Assembly: GCF_019393635.1 (NCBI RefSeq)
Contig: NC_057862.1
Span: forward strand, 260,972,441-261,036,440
Reading direction: 5' to 3'
DNA from: Dromiciops gliroides
Lineage: Eukaryota > Chordata > Mammalia > Microbiotheria > Microbiotheriidae
Length of the DNA stretch: 64,000 nucleotides
The position numbers and the translations under genes were made by a program. The stretch's first letter is position 1, and each line of letters starts with the position of its first letter. The notes below the pieces were generated by a model. It searched no databases. It saw nothing but the letters and a program-made list of their open reading frames with translations, and was not told the origin of the DNA. Of this stretch, positions 35,766 through 46,927 are shown one piece after another.

Positions 35766-36323
35766 TATATTCTCTTCCTCTTGTTTAGCTAGAAACCCAG
35801 AACTTCACCTCCAACACCTCCCCTTCTCTTATCTTTTTTCCCCTCTAAATTTCACATATAGTATGTTTATTGCTCTTCTTGAAGTCCACCCAAAGTCTTA
35901 CATCTTCCTGGACCTGAAATCTCAGGACTACATTCAACAGTCTGGTGGCCCTCCAAGAGAGCTATAGAGAAGCAGGTAGACCATGCCCATGCCATTAGCC
36001 CAAGTGCTACTAAGTGATTTTTTTTTTCTATTTCCATCAAATCCTATCTCTTTAGTGTCACTACCACCTCAATTTCTCCTATTCTTGACTTTGGCTTATC
36101 TCAATACAAATGTTTAATTTGAAAAGTCCATCTCCTCTCTCACCAATACAATTCCACTAACCAGTTTCTTTCACACCAATATTTCAAAACCTTCCTCTAG
36201 TATTTCTGTTAATTCACTATTCCACCCACCCTGTATGAGTGCCTGGAATATGCTGTTTTCTCTTATTGATTAGTAATAAGCAAATAGGATCCAATCCTTC
36301 CAAGACATCATCCCTATGCTTAT
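35766..36323. other. no gene recognised
   Basis: Pyrimidine-rich DNA without a supported feature. Confidence 0.45.
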
Positions 36324-36340
36324 TGCAACCTGTTATTCTT

Positions 36341-36489
36341 TTTTTTTTTTTTTTAGTGAGGCAATTGGGGTTAAGTGACTTGTCCAGGGTCACACAGCTA
36401 GTAAGTGTTAAGTGTCTGAGGCCGGATTTGAACTCAGGTACTCCTGACTCCAGGGCCAGTGCTCCATCCACTGCACTACCTAACTGCCC
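36341..36489 (-). mobile_element. WSINE1-like CORE-SINE
   Basis: Reverse copy, type 2, 17-bp TSD TGCAACCTGTTATTCTT (36324-36340 and 36490-36506). Confidence 0.96.
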
Positions 36490-36506
36490 TGCAACCTGTT
36501 ATTCTT

Positions 36507-37609
36507 AATTAATATTGTTTAGCCACTTCTTGATCTAAATATGGGTTTAAAAAACTCACAGGAAAAACCCTAGTCTACTTGAAACTATTCCATACGGAAT
36601 GTTTCTAGGTAAATGTTCAGTTCAAATCAGGACACGGAGAATTTCCATAGCCTGTGCCATTTCTTTTGGGTTCACTTGGCTTACGGCCATATCATAGAAT
36701 CCATGTACCAAAGGAAAAAAGAACTTTGCTGTGCCAGCTCCCCTAAGTCAGGTTTATTTCCAACACAAAACATTCAGCACTATCACCCTTTTAGACTTGA
36801 TGTCATAGGTGAAGGTTTCTTTTTCTGTATAAGCTAGGAGGGGATCTCAAAGATAAAAGATAACTGAGGGGTCACATATCAGTTTTAAGCTGGGACTGAC
36901 CACAAACTAAGCTAGTTGAGGATAGGTCCATATTGTCTAATTATTTGGGTTGTCTCTCTCTCTGCCCACACTCTCTCCCTCACCAACCTTATATGGTGCT
37001 TTTTACATTCTGCGGACCCAATATTTAGATAGTTATTTTATCCTCAAGGTCAAATGCCAGCTTAAGATTGAAGAAGCAGATAGGATGTAGTAGGATGAAA
37101 GGAAGAAAAAGTAGGAAGTGGAAGAATCATAAAAATCTTATTCCCTCATTTCAGATGAATAAATGAGGGCCAGAAAGGTCAAGATAACCTTTGGTTAAAA
37201 ACCCTGGAAAAAAGCCTGTGTTTTCTAATTCCCACTGCAGTTCTCTTTCTACTACACCATACTTGGGAAGAAAAGAAAAGATTAAAGAACACTGCTTTCA
37301 GGAGTATGGTAAAGCTAGGGAGGAAGCTTGGAGATACCACAAACTTGAAGAGAAAAATCAATTATAAAAACGTGAAAAAGGTGAGGTGGGAGTCTGTGAA
37401 ACTTAGTCACATACCAGAATGGATGCTTAGACAAAATAATTTTCACAGCTGAAACTATAAGAATAAAAGAACATATATCTTACTCTTGATAGTTATATTT
37501 CAATTGCCAAGAATCACACCTATCCTACCATCCTACTCTATGACCTCTGCACGGCCTTGAGGTGATACTGGGTTCTAGACAAGCAACACAAAGGGTTTAA
37601 AGCATAGTC
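36507..37609. other. no gene; one MIR at 37125-37262
   Basis: A reverse MIR (tttcagatgaataaatgagg gccagaaaggtc ... ctttctactacaccatac) lies in unassigned DNA. Confidence 0.5.
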
Positions 37610-37627
37610 AAAAGAATAACATATATG

Positions 37628-37779
37628 GGAGCAGCAAGGTGGTGCAGTGGATAAAGCACCAGCCCTGGATTCAGGAGGACCCGAGTTCAAATCTGACCTC
37701 AGACACTTGACACTTACTAGCTGTGTGACCCTGGCCAAGTCACTTAACCTGCATTGCCCTGCCCCCCCAAAAGACAGAT
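37628..37779 (+). mobile_element. WSINE1-like CORE-SINE
   Basis: Type 1 copy, 18-bp perfect TSD AAAAGAATAACATATATG (37610-37627 and 37780-37797). Confidence 0.96.
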
Positions 37780-37797
37780 AAAAGAATAACATATATG

Positions 37798-38035
37798 TTC
37801 AGTTGTCTCTTATTCAGCTGTATCTGACCCTTCATAATCCCATGGACCATATTGTCCATGGGGTTTTCTTGGCAAAGATATTGGAATGGTTTGCCATTTC
37901 CTTCTCCAGTGGATTAGGGCAAACTGAGTGACTTGTCCAGGGTCATTTGTCTGAGGCTGGATTTGAACTCAAGTCTTCCTGACTCCATACCCAGAACTCT
38001 TATTCACTGAGCCCTCTAGAAGCGGCTATATAATT
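37798..38035 (-). mobile_element. MAR-type CORE-SINE with RTE-like tail
   Basis: Reverse copy: cagctgtatctgacccttca, tcttggcaaagatattggaa, cttgtccagggtcatttgtc, ending at tcactgagccctctag. Confidence 0.85.
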
Positions 38036-38040
38036 ACTAC

Positions 38041-38345
38041 AATGAGACAAATCTAAAGTAAATGAGAAAAAAAAATCCACATATTACATACGAACAAACC
38101 CAATCCTCCGCTGATATCTTATCTTGGTACCATACCACCAAAGTTAATGTACACAATCCTCCTTTCTTGAAGGATCAGTTGTGTTGAGGGAATGTATTTT
38201 GTAAGGAAGATTTGTCTGGGTATTTGTTGGGGGAGCATTTGTTGTATCAAACTGAAATGCACTGTATTTTTTAAAAAATAATATCTTCTAACAAATTGAA
38301 ATCTGGGATTGAAAAGCTAGGGTACTGAATGCTATCAGAATGTAA
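38041..38345 (+). mobile_element. LINE 3' tail (probably L1), copy A
   Basis: Shares a colinear 3' tail with 40265-40560, for example ccaaagttaatgtacacaat and gggaatgtattttgtaagga. The left edge resembles the end of L1 ORF2. Family not identified. Confidence 0.5.
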
Positions 38346-38935
38346 TTGTTATCAACTTCTACCTAGCTGGATAGCCAATGGGTACAAAATCACTGATGGG
38401 TTGTAGGTGTGCTTTTTTGAGGACTAGTCTAAGTTCAGAGACATTGTCATCACTAGGTTGACTTCAGGACTGCACCGTGGAGGAGGTGCAATACACCAGT
38501 GACATCATGGGTCCTTGAAGTATCAATCACACAGCAATCTGCAACAGGTATATTTTTAGCAGATTTACTTCACACATATCCCATACCTCATGGAACTGAT
38601 GCATTCCTGCAAAGTTGGCTGGAAAGCAAATTTCTGCGAAGTTAATTCTCCCTTTTTTTCCTCTTTATTTCCATTATAAAAAGGTGTTTCCATGGTGGGG
38701 TGGCAGTAAAGGGAGGCACCCAAATGATTGGGATTGAGATGTTTTCATGAAGAAATAGCTACACACAACTTAACTGTAATATGGGCATAACTGTATAGTT
38801 CACCATTGCCTCCTAGAGTTGTAATCTAGTACCTCATTTTTTCTTTTGTATTGTATTATTTTCCTGATTCCATTTTTTATTGCGTCTTGCAGACAGACAT
38901 TTTTACAGTACAACTAAGCCCTACGTTTGACTTTT
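38346..38935. other. no gene recognised
   Basis: Unassigned DNA downstream of DCAF5. Confidence 0.45.
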
Positions 38936-38951
38936 AAAAATCTATTTTAGT

Positions 38952-39075
38952 GGGGCAGCTAGGTGGCGCAGTGGATAGAGCACTGGCCCTGGAGTCAGGA
39001 GTACCTGAGTTCAAATCTGACCTCAGACACTTAACACTTACTTAACCCCAATTGCCTCACTAAAAAAAAAGAAAG
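38952..39075 (+). mobile_element. WSINE1-like CORE-SINE with internal deletion
   Basis: Type 2 copy missing about 24 bases of core (cttacttaaccccaattgcc). A perfect 16-bp TSD AAAAATCTATTTTAGT remains (38936-38951 and 39076-39091). Confidence 0.95.
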
Positions 39076-39091
39076 AAAAATCTATTTTAGT

Positions 39092-40264
39092 TTCAAAGGG
39101 GGTAAGAAAATTCATTTTTGCCCTCTGTGCATAACCACAAGTACCTCATTCCTCACTTTTCTTTTTACAACTTAGTAGGTCTTAGTAACATTTTTACTTT
39201 TCATTCATACAAGTTCAAATTGTCAAAAGCTCAATCTTGACTCATTTAACATTGTCCCAGGATGAGCAAGCATGAGCTAACAATTGGCTAAATATTTAGA
39301 TTTGAACTCAGGTCTTCTAAATTCAAATCCAGTATTTTTTTTTCTGATGCCATACTGGTGCCTATCTCTTGGTCTCAGTGATAATGGAAATCAAATTGAC
39401 ATACCTTCCTCCCCACATTTTTCCTTCTTGATGATCTTTGTCTCAGGGCTAGAAGTTACAGTTAAATTGGCAATAAATGGAGTGCAAGGATCTTTTTTCC
39501 TCCCAGTACTTAGCCATTAATTGCAAACCAAGTCTGCTACTAACTTTCACCTGGCTGGAACTACTTCCTCTCTTCCTCTGTTCTTGAAGTAAGAGTAAAA
39601 ATGGGAAGAAAGGGAGTGTTTGGGCAATTCAGTTTCCAGGAAGGGAAATACATGAGCAGTTACTTAGGGGATAGATAATAGGTTTATTTTTGTACATACA
39701 TGAGAAGGGTTTATTACTGGGTGAGAAGAGGCAGGACTTCAAGAGAGAAAGGCAAGGTACTTTGCCATACAAAAACAGGAATAATTTTGAGCATGTTAAA
39801 TATTTTAAATCAAAACCAGTTGTAATTACCATTCACGCCAATCTAGTATCTCATTTACTTACTATACTAGAGAGATAGGAATTACTTGCAAAACCAACAG
39901 AAAATAATTGTGGCTAAAAAGAGGAAAGTTTTCAATGACATTTGTGTTAGCCATTTGAATGTACAGGATGCAATTTACAAAAAATTTGGAGAAAACAAAG
40001 CTATAAACCTATGAATAACAGTTCTTCAATATCACTTTATGCCTTCTTCTTAGCCATAAAAATATTTATTATTACCAAAGTGTTCTGGGGGGTAAATGTG
40101 GTCATAACATCTTCTCCAGAGTTGGTTTCCTATGGCCCTGAACCTGCAGTGACTTTGTAAAAGGATTTCTGGAAAGAATCCCAAATTTTCAGGATTGCTT
40201 TCTTGAAGAATGGAACCTTGGAGAGTGGTGCAGGACCTCTTTTAGATTCCCTTCTAGCAAGGGA
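39092..40264. other. low-repeat stretch downstream of DCAF5
   Basis: No transposon or supported ORF is recognised in these about 1.2 kb between a SINE and a LINE tail. It could be distal DCAF5 3' UTR or intergenic DNA. Several minus-strand AATAAA-like signals are present. Confidence 0.4.
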
Positions 40265-40560
40265 TGCAGAGAGAAGAAAGCAGAACCAAAAAAACACTAT
40301 ACATAAGGACTACAACAATGTAAATCTCAAGACAACGAGAGGCAATAAGACTCAGGCCTAATCCGACGGTCAGTGTTGGAACCATACTCTCAAAGTTAGT
40401 GTGCACAGCCCTCTTTTCTTTTGAAAGAACAAAAAATTGGTTTCTATGGGAATGTACTTTGTAAGAGGGTGGGAGCTCTTGGGTATATTTGTTGGGAAGT
40501 GTTTGTTCTGTCATTTTAAGAATCATGTCTTTTTAAAAACTGAAATCTGGGATACTGAGG
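40265..40560 (+). mobile_element. LINE 3' tail (probably L1), copy B
   Basis: Begins agcagaaccaaaaaaacact then atacataaggactac, similar to the end of L1 ORF2. The tail ctcaaagttagtgtgcacag ... gggaatgtactttgtaagag is shared with copy A at 38041. Confidence 0.5.
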
Positions 40561-40930
40561 ACAGCTCTAGAGTGGAGGGTCAAGGTCACTGAAGTCCAAT
40601 TCCATTACAATTCATCTCTCTTGACTGAATACTAAAAAGCTATTAGCAGGGTGAACTTCCCTTTCTCCTTTCAGAGACTGGGATAAGGTGATTAGAGCAA
40701 GGCTTAAAGAACCTGAAAGTGACAGTTCTGTGCATTAAGAACAAAAACTACCAAACTGGCTTTCTTCAAGGGAACCCAAACCTACTTCTCCAGGATGATT
40801 GACTTTCTTGGACTTCTTCTAACTCATTACAAAGAAAAACCAAATAGGGAAAACCTGAGAGATGGCAGAGAAACACACACTGAATGATTATCTTTTGTAT
40901 ATGAAGGGTTAAAAAAACCCACCATTTCAA

Positions 40931-41083
40931 CTTTTTTTTTTTTTTTTGGCAGGACAATTGGGGTTAAGTGACTTGCCCAGGGTCACACAGCTAGTAAGTG
41001 TTAAGTTTCTGAGGTCGGATTTAATCTCAGGTACTCCTGAATCCAGGGCCAGTGCTCTATCCACTGTGCCATCTAGCTGCCCC
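40931..41083 (-). mobile_element. WSINE1-like CORE-SINE
   Basis: Reverse copy, mostly type 2, TSD ACCATTTCAA (40921-40930 and 41084-41093). It may lie inside the DCAF5 3' UTR in the sense orientation. Confidence 0.95.
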
Positions 41084-41093
41084 ACCATTTCAA

Positions 41094-42872
41094 TTTAATA
41101 AACTTTGCAAAAGCAAAATTCTTAAAATTACTTGGGCTTGTAAAACCAGAACTTACAGTGATCTGTGTATCATCAAAGAAGACAAATCAGAAAGCCATCT
41201 CAATTACAAATCTGAAAAAGTTCTAATGATTGTTACAGAACTTTTCTTCCCTCCTTCCAATAAGTAAGATAACAGTTGCTCAATTTTGAGGCCTTCACAC
41301 TGTTATTCACACTGCTGATAGAAAATACTTCCTCCCCTCTCATTTCCCCCAGGGTGTTTTCATACCTACGTTGTTGTGTCACACTATGCCAGGTGTGTAT
41401 CTTTAGCTCCACGGAAAGCTTGGCAAGGTGACATTCTCTTCTGGCTTACCATCTAGGCAAATATCTTTCTTCTACAAACTTTGGACCTCTTCTCCCTATC
41501 ACACCCTTCTCATCCATCCCCCTCAACAAACTGATGTCACTCAGATCTGGATCTCCTAAAGCCTCCTTGCAAAAAAGAAAATGCTTTGCATACTGAAAAC
41601 CATCAGGTTTGAAAGTCAACTACTAATTGGCAGATCTAGTTTCCAGCACCTTCTGACTAACAGAAACTGTATTGCTTTTCTTCCTTCACTCCTCATTCGT
41701 GCTGGATTCCCTCGCCTCTTCATGGATCTCCGTGTAGGCAACCCAATCGTCCAGTTTCATGGACTTATACTGGGCTTATAAAACCATGTTTTATGTTCCA
41801 ATGCACACCAAGTATTCACTGTGCTCAGGTGATCTTAACCACTACATGGCAGCACTGAGTCATTTGGTCTTTGCCCTTCTCTCTTCATGAACTTCAAAGC
41901 AGGATAGCTTTTAGCTAAGGAACATTAGTTCATGACCAACTCATCTCCCTACATTCTCTGCCTCATAATACCCAACTTAACAGGAACTTGATACTTCCAG
42001 ATGCACACTACAGTGCAGGAGCTGGATCATGGCTCCTATCATGAGCAATTCTGAGGGAGTTTTAAATCAGACCAGGTCTGGCCAATGGGGTTTATGACAA
42101 ATTACCACTCTTCTCTTTCAGCTAGATACTCCCCTCCATTTGAATGGCGCTTAGTTGCTCATTAATAAGAATTCATGTTAGTAGTGAAAGTGCAAAGCTC
42201 CTAAAAGCTGTCATTTTTCTTCCCCCATAAGTCTAGCCTATAATATATGGGGCCAAGAAAGCACCTGCTGGTTTTTGTTCAAGTGGGATCTACAAACTAG
42301 CACCAAACTGGTTACAGCGCATGACCCACATATAATTCCATCTTAATGTCTTCATAAAAACTGTGTTGCAGCATTACCAAACTTTAAAATGACAAAGTTT
42401 ATTAGGAACATGTACTCTCCCTGAACCTGAAAAAGGCCATTCTTTCCCATAACCTCTCATTAGCATGAAGAATGCTTTAATGAAATACATCCACATTAAG
42501 TGCTTTATGAAAAAAGTGCTACATATAGAAAACATGGAAGGCTTCACAATTTTCAAGAAAGCAACCATGCTCTTCTCATCAGCACAGTCAATGGGCTGAA
42601 GGACTATTTCTGTTAGCTCTCTAGTCTGCCCACCCAAGAGCCATATCTCTACAATTCCTGCTTGAAGCAGGATTAAATGTAGCAGTTACTCCTCATTAAG
42701 ACCAGAATACCTATGACGTGTAAACAGAGTGAGGTGGCAAAAAAATATACATCTATATATTCTTTCAAGTGGAGAACTCAAAGAAAATTCTCACTCAACA
42801 GCCAGGCAGAGAGGCTGAACACACATGTATGTGTGCAGGCGAGCACACATATACATACACACACACACACTT

Positions 42873-42911
<39 letters not shown>

Positions 42912-43228
42912 ACAAGAACAAGTCAAATGTCTCAACAAGGATTTACTTTAACAGAACCTTGCACAGGTACACTATGCTCAAGTCTCACTAATAAAGGAGT
43001 CACTTGGATTTTTTTTTTCTTTATACAGCACAAGCCACTGGCCAAACACTTAGACCCATCGCCGAATGGAATGGAGCAGCATCATAGACACAACATTTTA
43101 GACCCTGGCTCTATGTGCCTTTAATACTTTTTTCCTTTTCCTCTGTATTTACTAAACAGGATTTTTTCTTGTTTTTTCTTTTTTTATAAGGGTTCTTTCT
43201 GCAGGCTCCTTTTCCCCTCTTGTATTTA
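41094..43228 (-). other. DCAF5: probable DCAF5 3' UTR, proximal part
   Basis: This stretch immediately follows the stop codon. It contains no recognised transposon except one CA/TC microsatellite, in contrast to the dense repeats elsewhere. One candidate poly(A) signal AATAAA reads on the minus strand at 42398-42403. Others occur further left (for example near 40066 and 39680), so the true end is unknown. DCAF5 transcripts have long 3' UTRs in other mammals, so the UTR may extend past the SINE at 40931-41083. Confidence 0.6.
42853..42911. repeat. compound (CA)n(TC)n(CA)n microsatellite
   Basis: A run of CA dinucleotides, then about eight TC, then a second CA run. It lies about 320 bp beyond the DCAF5 stop, so it is probably transcribed in the 3' UTR (as a GT/GA tract on the mRNA strand). 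Confidence 0.95.
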
Positions 43229-44962
43229 TCATGTTTTTAATTTCTTCTCTGAGCAGGAATTCTCTGAATCTGTGTCTTCCAATTCCCCTCGGTGCCTTTT
43301 GAGCCCACTTCGTCCATGGGTGCCTCTGCTGTCTGGCAAGTGAGATTCCATTGGGTCCTCTTTCGTACCAGTGCTGTGGTCCTCACAGTCTTTGTGCAAG
43401 AGTGCCCCAGGCAGGAGCACGTTGTCACTGTCAGCATCCGAGTGTCCTGGGGAAGAGTGGGTGACTGCCTCTGACTCCCCCAAATTCTGTCCATTGTTGT
43501 GGAGGTGAAGGGGTCGAGTGTGGAAGTGTCCATTGTTGTGGTTGGGGCAGACAGTTTCAAGGTTCCTCTCTTCACTGTCATCAGTCTGGGTCCTAGGACA
43601 GCTAGTGGATCCACTACTAAGAGCCAGGCAGGATCCTTTGGGAGCTGTGGACAAGGGTTGCTCCTCAGACCTGTCGCTCAAGGCTTTGCAGAGGGCTTTT
43701 CCATTGAGCTTCTTGGTCTCGAAAGTGTGTTCAATAGAGTTGCTATTATTGGTGTCCTGGGATGTGCCTTCTTGTTCCTCTGAACACGGGTGGTTGTCAC
43801 GATCACAGCCTTGGCCATTACTAGAATTTGTGGTAGGACTGCCTTCTTTCAAAGCTTCCCTGCCTTGGCCTTCGGAGGGAAGATCCTGGTTGCCTTGGGG
43901 AGAAGCTACACTCAAACCACTTTTACTGGAAGAAGGGGTAGGGTTGCTTTTCTCACTTGTCCCAGGTTTCCCCTCATCTGTCTCCCCAACCCCTAAGGAA
44001 GTCTCTTCATCTTTACCAGTTGAATAGGAGATGTAGGAGTAGTGGAGCCATTTGTAAGCTTTGTAGATTTTCCGCTCGACTGACTCCATGTCAGAAGATG
44101 GCGATGCCCGTCCGGGGTGAATCTCCAAGTTGGAGGCACTACGTTCTGGGGAGGAGGCTGGTGAGGAAGAGAGATCATCCACTTTGATCTGTGGGTAGTC
44201 ATAGTTATCTTCTCCAATGTAGGTACCAGCATGCTTTGCTGGGGCACTGGGCCTATCCTCTCGTGGTGGCTTTTGCCGCCGCCTCATAGCATTCCTCTGA
44301 CGGGTAGAAGTGCGCCGCTCATTTAGCTCCTCCTCATCCTCAGTGCTGCTGCTGCTGCTGGAACTACTAGACTCATTCTCTTCAGGGCTAGGTGATCTGG
44401 GTCGGGGGAAAAGGTCAGTATCCAGTTCAGCCTCACAAGCATTCTCATCTGAATCTGACTCATTGGAGAGGGCCAATAAGCGCTTGTCTTGGTACCTCCG
44501 CAAGGCAGACAGACGCTGTTGTCGGGAGGCTACATCTTCACATGAAGAGGGTGGAGGGGATGCTACTGCGGTAGCTCGGAGGGATCCCAGGTGGTAGGCA
44601 GTATCAGCTGACTCATCGGCCATGGGTGGTGGAGAATGATGCAGGGAGGCTGAGGACTCAGAGTCACTGTAGCCTGAACGCTCACTGACCCCTGCATGCA
44701 GCTGTAGGATGGTACTCTCACTGAGGTCACTATCTGAATCTGAGCTCCAGCCCTCAATCTCCCGGCGTACGAGGGAGTCAAAGAAAGCCATCATCCGAGG
44801 GTCTTCTTGGACTGACTGATTGGCATAGTCGTGGGACAACCCACTCCCACTGTTCAACACGAGGCTGATATATTCTTCATGGGTATAGAGACAGCGGGAA
44901 TCGTCTTCAATTCGACCGTCAAGGTCTCCAGTACAACCTGGCTGCTTGTAAGGACTCCATAT
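43229..44962 (-). CDS. DCAF5: DCAF5 last coding exon: C-terminal 577 residues and stop
   Basis: DCAF5 is a substrate receptor of the nuclear CUL4-DDB1 ubiquitin ligase (family knowledge). The exon opens in phase 0 after a splice acceptor (pyrimidine tract then ctag, ending at 44963) with IWSPYKQPGCTGDLDGRIED, the end of the last WD40 blade, and stops with TGA at 43229-43231. I recognise the whole exon as colinear with mammalian DCAF5. Numbered from the first exon residue: 35-75 conserved segment containing EDPRMMAFFDSLVRREIEGW; about 75-110 acidic Ser/Asp stretch; 198-206 nine serines followed by TEDEEE; 221-231 basic RQRNAMRRRQK, a likely NLS; 295-314 VERKIYKAYKW segment; a long low-complexity tail; a basic C-terminus ending EKKLKT. 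There is no stop or frameshift in 577 codons, so the exon is under constraint. Residue 35 is a GTG valine inside the exon, not a start. Human DCAF5 is about 942 residues, so the WD40 N-terminus is encoded outside the window. Confidence 0.97.
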   Translation of the reverse strand: MWSPYKQPGCTGDLDGRIEDDSRCLYTHEEYISLVLNSGSGLSHDYANQSVQEDPRMMAFFDSLVRREIEGWSSDSDSDLSESTILQLHAGVSERSGYSDSESSASLHHSPPPMADESADTAYHLGSLRATAVASPPPSSCEDVASRQQRLSALRRYQDKRLLALSNESDSDENACEAELDTDLFPRPRSPSPEENESSSSSSSSSTEDEEELNERRTSTRQRNAMRRRQKPPREDRPSAPAKHAGTYIGEDNYDYPQIKVDDLSSSPASSPERSASNLEIHPGRASPSSDMESVERKIYKAYKWLHYSYISYSTGKDEETSLGVGETDEGKPGTSEKSNPTPSSSKSGLSVASPQGNQDLPSEGQGREALKEGSPTTNSSNGQGCDRDNHPCSEEQEGTSQDTNNSNSIEHTFETKKLNGKALCKALSDRSEEQPLSTAPKGSCLALSSGSTSCPRTQTDDSEERNLETVCPNHNNGHFHTRPLHLHNNGQNLGESEAVTHSSPGHSDADSDNVLLPGALLHKDCEDHSTGTKEDPMESHLPDSRGTHGRSGLKRHRGELEDTDSENSCSEKKLKT

Positions 44963-45139
44963 CTAGAAAAAGAAAAAAGAACAGATTTGAAAATATTTGA
45001 AAATAAATGGCAAAACAGGACACAGACACAGGGCTTTTATCCCCTCTTACTGTTACTTCACTCCCTTCTCTTTTTGAAAAAAAATCAACATTTTGCTGGT
45101 GCCTTTTATCTTTTGACATCATAGTCATTTCTTGATACA

Positions 45140-45290
45140 GCCTTCTCTGCCACTCACGGGGTGACTTTTGGGAAGTCACTTACCCTGTGGGGGCTTCAGT
45201 TTTCTCCTTTACAACAAATGAGAGGATTAGCAGAGGCAACATCCATGGTTCCCTTCCAGCTCTAAATCTAAAGCCACTGCTACCTCCATT
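45140..45290 (+). mobile_element. MIR 3' part
   Basis: gggaagtcacttaccctgtg, gggcttcagttttctccttt, then ccttccagctctaaatct; old copy. Confidence 0.65.
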
Positions 45291-45414
45291 TTTGTGTAAT
45301 TTGGCAAATCATGCGGCCTCTCTAGGCCTCAATTTCCCCCATCATTCTGCTTGTGACATTTCTCTCTCTTCTCCTTACCGCCCCACCTCCCAAAAAACCC
45401 TTAGGAGAAGAGCA

Positions 45415-45760
45415 TGAGGGAAATAGTGTGGCATAATAGAAAGAGTAATGAATTTGGGGTCAGAAAACTAGGGTTCAAATCCCAGCTTTGCTGGGTCAGT
45501 TCCTTAATTTAAAAAAAATTTTTTTTGGTGAGGCAACTAGGGTTAAGTGACTTGCCCAGGGTCACACAGCTAGTAAGTGTTAAGTGTTTGAGGCCGGATT
45601 TGAACTCAGATCCTCCTGAATGCAAGGCCGGTGCTCTATTCACTGCGCCACCTAGCTGCCCCCAGTTCCTTAATTTTACCTGGCCTTGGTGTTTGCCGCT
45701 GAAAAACGATGGGACTGAACCAGATGACTTCCGAATTTCTTTCTAACTCCCAATTAAATC
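45415..45760 (+). mobile_element. MIR copy, split by a SINE
   Basis: Head tgtggcataatagaaagagt, B box gggttcaaatcccagctttg. It resumes after the SINE with ttaattttacctggccttgg and ccagatgacttccgaatttc. Confidence 0.75.
45511..45662 (-). mobile_element. WSINE1-like CORE-SINE inside a MIR
   Basis: Reverse copy, type 2, TSD CAGTTCCTTAATTT (45497-45510 and 45663-45676). Confidence 0.95.
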
Positions 45761-46247
45761 ATATGGTAAGAAAATACAGAAGACAAGCAGTTCATAAGCC
45801 CTTATGAAGCACTTAGTGTGTGTACAGCATTGTGCTAGAGACACAGAGAAAGGCCAAGACTATACCTACCCCCAAGCTCACATTCGAAAGGAGGAGACAA
45901 ATATAAAAAATAACCAGGTATACTCGAGATATATGCCAAGGAGGTAGAGGGTAATCTGAGAAGGGAAGGGAGGCTGATAGCGGAGGGCACCAGCCTCCTG
46001 CATCCAGGAGGGTTTGGGACATATCTTGAAGGAAGCCAAGGACACTGAGGCAGAGGTCAGGAGGGAGAGCACCCCAAGCATGAGGCACAACCATTGCAAA
46101 GGCACAGAGAAAGGAAGCAGTGCTGTGTGAGGAACAGTAGGCAGGCCAGTGTTGCTGGCTCATCAGATGTATAGAAGGCATTTGAAGACTGGAGCCAGGC
46201 TATGAAAGGCTTTGGATGCCAAGCAGAAGAGTTTATAATTGATCTTC

Positions 46248-46397
46248 CTGGGACAGCTGGGTGGTGCAGTGGATAAAGCACCAGCCCTGGATTCAGGAGG
46301 ACCTGAGTTCAAATCTGTCCTCAGACACTTGACACTTACTAGCTGTGTGACCTTGGGCAAGTCACTTAACCCCCCATTGCCCCACAAAAAAAAAATA
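46248..46397 (+). mobile_element. WSINE1-like CORE-SINE inside L2
   Basis: Type 1 copy, TSD ATAATTGATCTTC (46235-46247 and 46398-46410). Confidence 0.95.
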
Positions 46398-46766
46398 ATA
46401 ATTGATCTTCAAGGTAAGAGAAAGAGACTAGGTGATATGTGTGTGACATTAGTGCTTTAGAAAAATCACTTTGGTAGGTGAATAGAGGATGGATTGGAAT
46501 GGGGAGGAACTCGAGGCTTAGAAACCAAAGGCTGGTATAACAGTTCAGGCAAGAGGCAATGATGGCCTGAACTAGGGTGGTGGCTATGAGTGGAGAGAAG
46601 AGGACATATAGGAGAGATGGTGTAGCTGCTACCTTTAGAACATCAATGTGATTTGGCAATGAATTGGATATGCATATTCTGTGAATGAAAAGGAAGGGTC
46701 AAGGGTGGTGTTGAGCTAAGTCTGGGTGACTGGGAAGATGTTGGTACTCTTAAGAGTAATAGGGAG

Positions 46767-46927
46767 GGAGCAGCTAGGTGGTGCAGTGGACAAAACACCG
46801 GATTCAGGAGTACCTGAGTTCAAATCCGGCCTCAGACACTTGACACTTACTAGCTGTGTGACCCTGGGCAAGTCACTTAACCCTCAATGCCCCACAAACA
46901 AACAAAAACCAAAACAAAATAAAACAA
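46767..46927 (+). mobile_element. WSINE1-like CORE-SINE inside L2
   Basis: Type 1-like copy that has lost GGCCCTG after CACCG. It has an (AAAC)-rich tail and an imperfect TSD around gagtaataggga / gaataataggga. Confidence 0.92.

Noticed and set aside
1..38000. ACTN1 exons, expected near DCAF5 by synteny
   Set aside because: No alpha-actinin coding segment was recognised on either strand; the gene is presumably further left.
42713..43124. Peptides rich in HTHTHT/SLSLSL
   Set aside because: They are encoded by the CA/TC microsatellite.
43237..44781. Long plus-strand and alternative-frame ORFs overlapping the DCAF5 exon (up to 169 codons)
   Set aside because: They are shadows of a GC-richer coding exon in other frames and show no recognisable domain.
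44858..44860. A start codon at 44860 for a 543-residue protein
   Set aside because: The codon is GTG and lies 34 codons inside the exon. The reading frame continues upstream to a splice acceptor and matches DCAF5 there.
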